In this document: piece by piece, positions 59,805-64,000 of the stretch
Numbering within the stretch: the first letter of the stretch is position 1
How the letters are laid out: every line of letters starts with the position of its first letter
Notes under the pieces: model-generated
Databases searched by the model: none
What the model was told of the DNA's origin: nothing
What the model saw: only the letters and a program-made list of their open reading frames with translations
DNA from: Climacium dendroides
Taxonomy: Eukaryota > Streptophyta > Bryopsida > Hypnales > Climaciaceae
Assembly (NCBI GenBank): GCA_950106755.1
Contig: OX467087.1
Location: 7,940,047-8,004,046, forward strand
Direction of reading: 5' to 3'
Length of the DNA: 64,000 nucleotides
Position numbers and translations under genes: made by a program

Positions 59805-60858
59805 AAAGGTGTGACAACCCCTTATGTTAGAGCATGACCATAAGTTTGAAAAACAAGGCTCAAAAGTGGCTTGAAAAGGGGTTGGGCATCCACTTCTCAG
59901 GCTGTGGAACCCCACACATGACCTTTTAAAAGTCACCAGCAAGGAGAAAAAGCAAACATAAAAAATCAATAAAAATTCAACTGACAGACATCGATCCTTG
60001 CCTTTGGTCAACGACTCACCTGATCTAACCGACACTGCATTGATACCAAACATGCAAAAGAGCAGCTTTGCGGTTATGAGCGAGTTCCGCATGCTGAAGA
60101 GCTTGGGATTTGCAATTGAATCATTGAATCATAGACTTGGTAACATAGCATATTCTTATTACCTGCAGGCTAGTTATTACATGCATGCACAATTCAGTAA
60201 ATGCGGATTATAATATCTGATGCAAAAAGCATCATCACATATATGATACCGGGCAGCTTTGAAGTTTTGAACGACGCTTGAATGTAATCGAATCATTTGT
60301 GTAGCACCCCAATGCCATGGCAAGTACTCCACGCTGCCGATTGCGACAAAGAATATGAGATGAAAAACTTTGCACCTGATGAGTAAGTCCCACAAGTCGG
60401 AGAAAGTGATTCCTTCATTTGCAAGTCGTGTGCAAGATCTTCAACAGCTGCGGTTTTCAAGCCACCTGCAGTTTCCGGGCCAGCGCGGGGGTTACTTATG
60501 GCATCCATTTGGGGGAGGGGCAAGTTTTTCAAGCCAGACCATGAAGGCCATCCGGTTTTTAATACCGGTGGGCATCCTCTAATTGCGGGAACAGAACATA
60601 AATCTTACCTATCTGGAAATAAAACCTCACGTATCGAACACCACCAATGGTCGCAAGTTCAAAATTTGTTTACGGTTCATCATGGAACAAGGCTAACATT
60701 AATTAAATAGACTCGGGCTTCAACAGAAACTCTACATACTAGCTCGCAGATCGACCACCATGCAAAAGTGTCTGCTGATCCTGAAGAAACCTTCTCTCTA
60801 CAAGCTCGATAGTCCCAATCCATCACATGAATGTCGAATACTGTGGCTTCCACCCACA
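59805..60858 (-). other. Probable 3' flank of TIM10 and spacer
   Basis: From about 60200 the DNA is GC-richer and carries unrecognised short ORFs on both strands (for example minus 60293-60532). It lies just after the TIM10 stop codon. Confidence 0.35.
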
Positions 60859-63249
60859 CTAACCCATGGGTGGCCTATTCGATCCTAGCATTTGTCCAAC
60901 AATGCCGGTCACCTGCACCAAACAGGGAGCCTAGACGTTAGTTCATTGTACCACGCTGCACAGCAACAGAAACGCAGAGGTTCCCATCCGAGAAACGTAT
61001 CTAAATGAAACACCCTAGAATCTTGCATGATGAGTACCGTTATATAATTATAATGATTTTGAATATAAAAAGCACCTTTACCATATGAACTCGTGTCAAA
61101 TGTCAATATAAAGTTATACCCTTGTAACTTTTAGCATACAGAAAATATCCCAATGACACATTCTTTGGTGCATTGAAATATTCTTTGATTTGCTAACAAG
61201 GATTCAAAAACATTTGATCATTCTAATAATGAAAATGGCAGTGTACTTAGGTATGGTTACCTTATTTGAACTAAAGTTTTCATACCAAATTCCTCAAACG
61301 CTAATAATGTTGGTACCTAAGTTAACCCCTAAAGCCTTCAAGTACATTTTTTGGCAACATAGAGTTTTTAGTCATCCATTTATGAATGGAATCTTCATTT
61401 TTTCTTTGAAATTTTCACATATGTGGTCAAGGATAGCTTCAAGGCACAACAATTTTCATAACATTTGACTACATGATAAAAAGTTATTGTATGATATGTA
61501 GTTTCTTTCAAAGCCCAATCTATCCAAGTAGCTCAAAATTTATTTATTTAAAAAAATAAAGATTTGAGCTTGATTTTCTATATTTATATAGACTAGAAAA
61601 GCTTCAAATCATTCTATTTCAATTAGTGAGTTGAAAATTATGAGGAGATTTAGTTTGCAAGTAGTTATGGAATCTCTACCCCAAAATAAACTTTGAAGTC
61701 TAGTTTTAAACTCAATTTTCAATATGTTGGGAAAAAATTAAAATGTAAGATGTAGATTGTTTATTACAACATTACAACCATTGGCATTGAAAATTTTCAA
61801 TTGCATAACTAAATTCTTAACAATTTAATATTTTTAATCATACTTTACCTCTTTTTACTTACTATTTTTTCCAAACATGAATATGAATATGAAGAAAAAA
61901 AAAATTAATATGTATTCCCAACTTATTTCTTCAACATATTATGGAGAGATACAAGTTGTAGTAAGTGTGCATTTTGGGGATACATTTTTGGTTAAAAGTT
62001 TGAAAGATGAAACATAAACATTTGGGAGAGAGTTGAAAATAATCCTTACTGAAATTCAATTCAAGCATCAGGATCTTGCAATCACTAAGTTTCTGAAATT
62101 TTAGGAGGGTGTACTAACAAGTTAATTAAAAGATCTTGGATTCATTAATGAAAAAATACACATGAAGATTTTAGCGTTGCTTTAGATACGAGTATTTTGA
62201 AGCAGTTTTGGGCCTCAAGGATTTTGAGGTTAATCTTCCAACTGAAATTTTTTATAAGTATGCACCTGCCAGTACTTGGAAACACACCGATCGATGCATC
62301 CATTTTCTCCCGCGTTCAGATCTGCCTCTTTGTACCTACATCACGCCATAAACCCCATCGGCATGACTTTGGCTGCCCGGTGTTGGTCACTGAGAACACT
62401 GTAAACCCTACACAGCAATCGGAAATATCAACCTGTCTATCTGGTGCATTGAATTACTCCCACACTAAATTGAACTACTCTCCACTTTTTGGTGAACTCA
62501 TGAGATAAGATAATGACCTAGCAATTCGTGTATCTTCGAGTGATCCCTTTAGAATCGACGCCGCTCTCTGTAATACAGTATAGAGATACATGCAGTAGAT
62601 CTAAACCCTATTTTTAAAAACATGAAATGAGGGCACGCACAACAAGAAACCCCACGAATTCGCTGTCTTGGCAACAATGATCTTCTAAGTGGAAATCAGT
62701 TGATCACTTGAAGATGAAAATCACCACCAAATGTACTAAGATTTGGCAAAAAACTGATTGCATTCTACAAAAATTTCCATGTAAATTCGCACCACAAGCC
62801 TTAGAGGAAACAGAGAAATTCCACATAAACCTCATGACATAACAGCAACTCACTTTCTTTCCACGCACTTGTCAAAGCACGTTTGCGTAAGCCTGCACAA
62901 TCCAACCAAAGTCGACGTCAATATCTCCCAACTCTAAAAAAAACCCACATTAGCCCCACCAGTGCCCAAACCCTAAAACTTCCCACTGGAAACGATCAAT
63001 GAAAACAACAGACTTGGTAAAGGCTCAATTTGCTCCTTACTTGTTAAAAAGGTCGACTCTGTACTCCATCTCCTGCTGTGCCATGCCAAAAACCTGTAAC
63101 CCCAACCATCCATTCCTCAGAAGCCATGAAGTTCTATCTCCACCAAGGGGAAAAAATTGGATAATTTTTTTTTATCATAAGCAAGAAATTAAATCAGCAA
63201 ACAACATTACCTGTTCCCTGTCAACCGTGGCTCCAGGTATAGCGGCCAT
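60859..63249 (-). CDS. TIM10: Mitochondrial import inner membrane translocase subunit Tim10
   Basis: Five exons on the complement join in phase: 63211-63249, 63041-63093, 62854-62892, 62266-62335 and 60859-60912, for 84 residues, the usual size. The start gives [20 protein letters not shown]. Next come [20 protein letters not shown], with the first CX3C at C36 and C40, and [14 protein letters not shown], with the second CX3C at C57 and C61, 16 residues apart. The tail is [17 protein letters not shown]. The paired Cys form two disulfides after import by the Mia40/Erv1 relay. Tim9-Tim10 hexamers then carry hydrophobic precursors across the intermembrane space to TIM22 or the outer membrane. No cleavable presequence is expected. 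Intron 4 is about 1.35 kb because a TTAA element lies inside it. Confidence 0.96.
61322..62233 (+). mobile_element. Long TTAA-ended element (912 bp) inside TIM10 intron 4
   Basis: It starts TTAACCCCTAAAGCC at 61322 and ends GGATTTTGAGGTTAA at 62219-62233. The interior blocks ('ttttttggcaacatag', 'aatggaatcttcatttttt', 'gatagcttcaaggcacaacaa') match the 8206-9149 copy. The right end is only 32 bases from exon 4 (62266), that is, near the donor of intron 4 on the minus strand. Confidence 0.65.
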
Positions 63250-63429
63250 GACGAGCAAACGGGACCGCAAACCCTAAACAAGCACAATGAGATCGAACTA
63301 CTTCTGAGGTTGCAAATTCCGCAACCAGTGTTACTCTGATCACCAAATCAATTAGGGTTTTAGTCTCTCACACTGAGCATCTCTGCACGTTTCATTCGTT
63401 TAATTCCTCTGTTTTCATCCAAATATGCA
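63250..63429 (-). promoter_or_regulatory. Putative TIM10 leader and promoter region
   Basis: It is the sequence directly upstream of the TIM10 ATG. No clear TATA box is seen and no element motif beyond 'aaaccctaa' words, including 'aaaccctaa' at about 63271, which resembles the plant telo-box seen in leaders of housekeeping genes. Confidence 0.3.
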
Positions 63430-63688
63430 GTAACTCATAAACGACGCTGTGGCTGTTTTTCGGCCGATGAATGAAAAAAAAATCTCTCTATGTTTCTAGG
63501 TGTGACAGAAGTGCAACTATTCATCCTCCAAATCTTGGTTAAAAGGGGAGGCCTTCTACAGGTGTTAAAAGGGGACCTTGCAATGAGTACTTATGGATTT
63601 TTTAAACCAATGATTTACACAATATCCAAATGGATGATTTCCACGGGCACCAGCATTGCTAGTAGGGTCGGCATTCTTGGATGAATGA
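63430..63688 (+). mobile_element. Short TTAA-ended element, degenerate copy (about 259 bp)
   Basis: 'gtgcaactattcatcctcca', 'aaaaggggaggccttctaca', 'ccaatgatttacac' and 'tccaaatggatgatttcca' match the 59539-59804 and 46205-46470 copies in order. The ends (GTAACTCATAAACG at 63430 and 'ggcattcttggatgaatg' at about 63671) have lost the exact TTAA. It lies about 180 bases upstream of TIM10. Confidence 0.6.
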
Positions 63689-64000
63689 ACAATTAATTGA
63701 AGTTGGAAAATGTGATTTGCTAGATGTTTAAAAATAAAATAAAAATTATTTTAGTCTAATACGTTATTTTTCAAGGGAAAAATATTTCTCCGAAAAATTT
63801 GACACCTATCTATAGAAATATTTGTGCTAGCCTTTACCTCTCTGGACTGGTGTTTAGATTATGTATCATGACATTACCTTTGGAAAAAAATAATTAAAAT
63901 TTTTGAAGCTGAAAGCTTTTGAAAGTGAATAAGCCACTTTGCTGAATCTAAAAAAAATAAACATAAAGAGAGTCAAAATGTTGGGAAAGATACCTATGCA
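63689..64000. other. AT-rich DNA to the window end, nothing recognised
   Basis: Short AT-rich sequence without ORF or repeat match that I can see. Confidence 0.5.

Noticed and set aside
54486..63249. NDUFA9 and TIM10 as a functional mitochondrial cluster
   Set aside because: They are in opposite orientation with about 3.4 kb of repeat-filled DNA between them; plant nuclear genes are not normally grouped by pathway and nothing here shows co-regulation.

Overview
The window is nuclear DNA of a land plant. Three genes with many introns (quinone oxidoreductase, NDUFA9, TIM10) resemble plant nuclear genes, introns are GT-AG, and 34852-35076 holds degenerate Arabidopsis-type telomere repeats (TTTAGGG). 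Long AT-rich stretches full of repeats and the presence of a piggyBac-type element make a non-flowering plant (moss, lycophyte, fern) my guess, but the species cannot be fixed from the sequence.

Layout. 1-9300: AT-rich, no convincing gene, several copies of a TTAA-ended element and a purine-rich tract. 9300-13612: a 331-bp tandem duplication, then a five-exon zinc-free quinone oxidoreductase. 13613-19800: intergenic, with a fold-back repeat and a Stowaway-like element. 19800-22200: a two-exon gamma-glutamylcyclotransferase-like gene on the minus strand. 22200-30400: nested repeats, a satellite-like repeat of about 177 bp, unrecognised ORF remnants and a 0.9-kb GACGG array. 30700-46200: a mobile-element block with a RING/coiled-coil pseudogene, a kinase-like pseudogene, a nearly intact hAT transposase and a decayed piggyBac transposase. 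49900-51700: SKA2 (kinetochore) on the minus strand. 54486-57442: NDUFA9 of respiratory complex I, 11 exons. 60859-63249: TIM10, a mitochondrial intermembrane-space chaperone, minus strand, 5 exons. Short and long TTAA-ended elements lie among these genes, one inside a TIM10 intron.

The host genes are independent transcription units. NDUFA9 and TIM10 both act in mitochondria, but nothing suggests they are regulated together.

The most unusual pattern is in the mobile block. Four otherwise unrelated ORFs (RING/coiled-coil, kinase-like, hAT, piggyBac) each have an array of GACGG/CCGTC palindromes a few hundred bases upstream of the start, in three cases followed by a TATA-like box. The RING ORF is a single 735-codon frame broken only by four TAG codons, the pattern expected from C-to-T decay of CAG in a CHG-methylated plant transposon. 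The piggyBac remnant keeps its three catalytic aspartates, and a TTAA end beyond it matches the ends of the non-coding TTAA elements, so a relative of it may have moved them.
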